From Parascardovia denticolens DSM 10105 = JCM 12538 (GTDB taxonomy: Bacteria > Actinomycetota > Actinomycetes > Actinomycetales > Bifidobacteriaceae): 64,000 bases of DNA. The stretch spans positions 930,001-994,000 of the forward strand of contig NZ_AP012333.1 in the NCBI RefSeq assembly GCF_001042675.1. Direction: 5' to 3'. A program made the position numbers and the translations under genes. The notes under the pieces are model-generated. The model was given only the letters and a program-made list of their open reading frames with translations, did not search any database and had not been told where the DNA came from. How positions within the stretch are numbered: the first letter of the stretch is position 1; every line of letters begins with the position of its first letter. This document shows, in pieces, positions 62,947 through 64,000 of this stretch.

Positions 62947-63195
62947 TCAGCCGACATTGAACTTGGACATGAAGTCAAGAGCGATGATGAGGGTGACCCA
63001 AATCAAAGCGACCACCACGGTGATGCGGTTCAGGTTCTTCTCCGCAACCCCTGAAGTACCGGCGTTCTGGGTGATGCCGCCGCCGAACATGTCGGACAGA
63101 CCGCCGCCTTTACCCTTGTGCATGAGGATAAGCATGGTCAGCAAAAGGCTGAGGATGACGACGACGATTTCAAGAGTGATCTTCAGGGCGTGCAT
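62947..63195 (-). CDS. secG: Preprotein translocase subunit SecG
   Basis: 82 residues with two membrane helices ('LEIVVVILSLLLTMLILMHK' and 'RITVVVALIWVTLIIAL') and the conserved loop 'GKGGGLSDMFGG'. Member of the SecYEG translocon. AAAGGA precedes the ATG. It lies downstream of tpiA, as in most bacteria. Confidence 0.95.
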   Translation of the reverse strand: MHALKITLEIVVVILSLLLTMLILMHKGKGGGLSDMFGGGITQNAGTSGVAEKNLNRITVVVALIWVTLIIALDFMSKFNVG

Positions 63196-63339
63196 ACACG
63201 ATTCCTTTCATGGGTACAGATGCTAATATACACGAGCGCACGGAAAACCCGGTGCCGCAGCCATTCAAAGCAAGCCGGAAAATCTGGACAATCACGAGCA
63301 TCACAGACGGTCACAAGCGTTTCAGACGATCAAGGATGA

Positions 63340-64000
63340 TTACGAGCGGCTGGAGCTGCGTTGATGGGCCGCCTTCTGGGTCAGGCGGATGATGGTGGCG
63401 AATTCCTCCGGATCCAAGGAGGCCCCTCCCACCAGGAAACCATCCACATCGTGGGCTTGGTTCATCAGATCGGTCGCGTTTTTCGAGCTGACCGACCCAC
63501 CGTAGAGAATAGGGACCTTCTGCCCCGTCTGGGCCCCATAGACCGACGTGAAGTGCTGGCGGATGGCGTGGGCGGCGTCCTGGGCCGACTGAGGCGTCGC
63601 CACCAGGCCGGTCCCGATGGCCCAGACAGGTTCATAGGCCACAATCACTTGTTCGGCCTCCTCTTTGCCCAGGTCCCGGGTGATGTCATCCACCTGACCG
63701 ACGGCGTAATTCAGCTCGATGCCGCGGCGGCGTTCGGTGATTCCCTCCCCCACGCAGAGGATCGGTCGCATGCCGGCGGCCAAGACGGCCCTGACCTGAT
63801 CGACCAGATTGGCGTCATCATCAGGATGGTATTTGCGCCGTTCCGAATGGCCGACGATGACGTATTTGCAGCCCATCTCGGACAACATGTCGGCGGAGAT
63901 ATCCCCGGTGAAAGCCCCTTGCGAAGTGACGGAGACTGTCTGCGCCCCATATTGGATCCGCAAATCATCGGCTTTCACTAGGACCTGGACGCTGCGGATG
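63340..64000 (-). CDS. tpiA: Triosephosphate isomerase (5' end outside window)
   Basis: The C-terminal 220 residues of the glycolytic enzyme converting dihydroxyacetone phosphate to glyceraldehyde 3-phosphate. The catalytic His is in 'IVGHSERRKYH', the catalytic Glu in 'VAYEPVWAIGTGLVATP', and the phosphate-binding 'ILYGGSVSSKN' follows. The frame stays open to the window edge (…IRSVQVLVKADDL), so the GTG at 63978 is an internal valine. About 40 N-terminal residues are missing. Confidence 0.95.
   Translation of the reverse strand, partial: IRSVQVLVKADDLRIQYGAQTVSVTSQGAFTGDISADMLSEMGCKYVIVGHSERRKYHPDDDANLVDQVRAVLAAGMRPILCVGEGITERRRGIELNYAVGQVDDITRDLGKEEAEQVIVAYEPVWAIGTGLVATPQSAQDAAHAIRQHFTSVYGAQTGQKVPILYGGSVSSKNATDLMNQAHDVDGFLVGGASLDPEEFATIIRLTQKAAHQRSSSRS

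Overview
The window is a 64-kb stretch of conserved housekeeping chromosome from a G+C-rich actinobacterium, almost certainly a member of the Bifidobacteriaceae. The evidence is the fused cmk-der gene, adjacent transketolase and transaldolase genes beside hrcA-dnaJ, RbpA, a PafBC-type regulator, a GarA-like FHA protein, a PerM homologue and phosphatidylinositol-mannoside genes, all in actinobacterial gene orders. I see no insertion sequence, prophage, CRISPR array, integrase or toxin-antitoxin island.
Layout: 1-5.5 kb carries trigger factor (3' part), a ClC channel, clpP1-clpP2 and clpX. 5.8-14.9 kb carries tRNA-Asn, a degenerate LytM/M23 protein, two long-chain acyl-CoA synthetases, an orphan solute-binding-like lipoprotein, guaB3, an Rv3235-like protein and peptide deformylase. 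15.1-26 kb is the rpsB-tsf-pyrH-frr-cdsA-rlmN-lgt-rpe translation and lipid run. It leads into pgsA-DUF881-sbp-DUF881-garA-merR, the order known from Mycobacterium Rv1822-Rv1830.
From 27 to 39 kb the minus strand carries rbpA, a HelY-like helicase, a diacylglycerol-kinase-like protein, a small membrane protein and a fused pafBC gene. UDP-glucose pyrophosphorylase, tRNA-Pro, cmk-der and rluB follow. 39.4-53.9 kb holds an aquaporin (plus strand), then a minus-strand series: DUF3017, purH, perM, apt, yajC, ruvBAC, yebC, pimA, a PIM acyltransferase, PI-phosphate synthase and thrS. A four-tRNA cluster (Gly-Cys-Val-Val) comes next. The end holds a PAC2 protein, a fructosamine-kinase-family protein, dnaJ-hrcA under a CIRCE operator, tkt-tal, secG and the 3' part of tpiA.
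The genes serve proteostasis (tig, clp, dnaJ, hrcA), translation, membrane lipid and PIM synthesis, DNA repair (ruv, pafBC) and pentose-phosphate (bifid shunt) metabolism.
The most noteworthy signals are regulatory. They include a perfect 16-bp LexA-type palindrome between ruvC and ruvA, and a 25-bp near-perfect palindrome over the -10 box and start codon of the second acyl-CoA synthetase. A second dyad fills the spacer of the CIRCE-controlled hrcA promoter. Other signals are a dyad before the merR gene, a structured rpsB leader, paired DnaA boxes after guaB3, and several promoters placed for leaderless transcripts. I did not find a convincing wholly new multi-gene system. The remodelled pafBC-helY locus, with an unrecognised membrane protein and a DAG-kinase-like gene where tatA-tatC usually sit, is the closest candidate.
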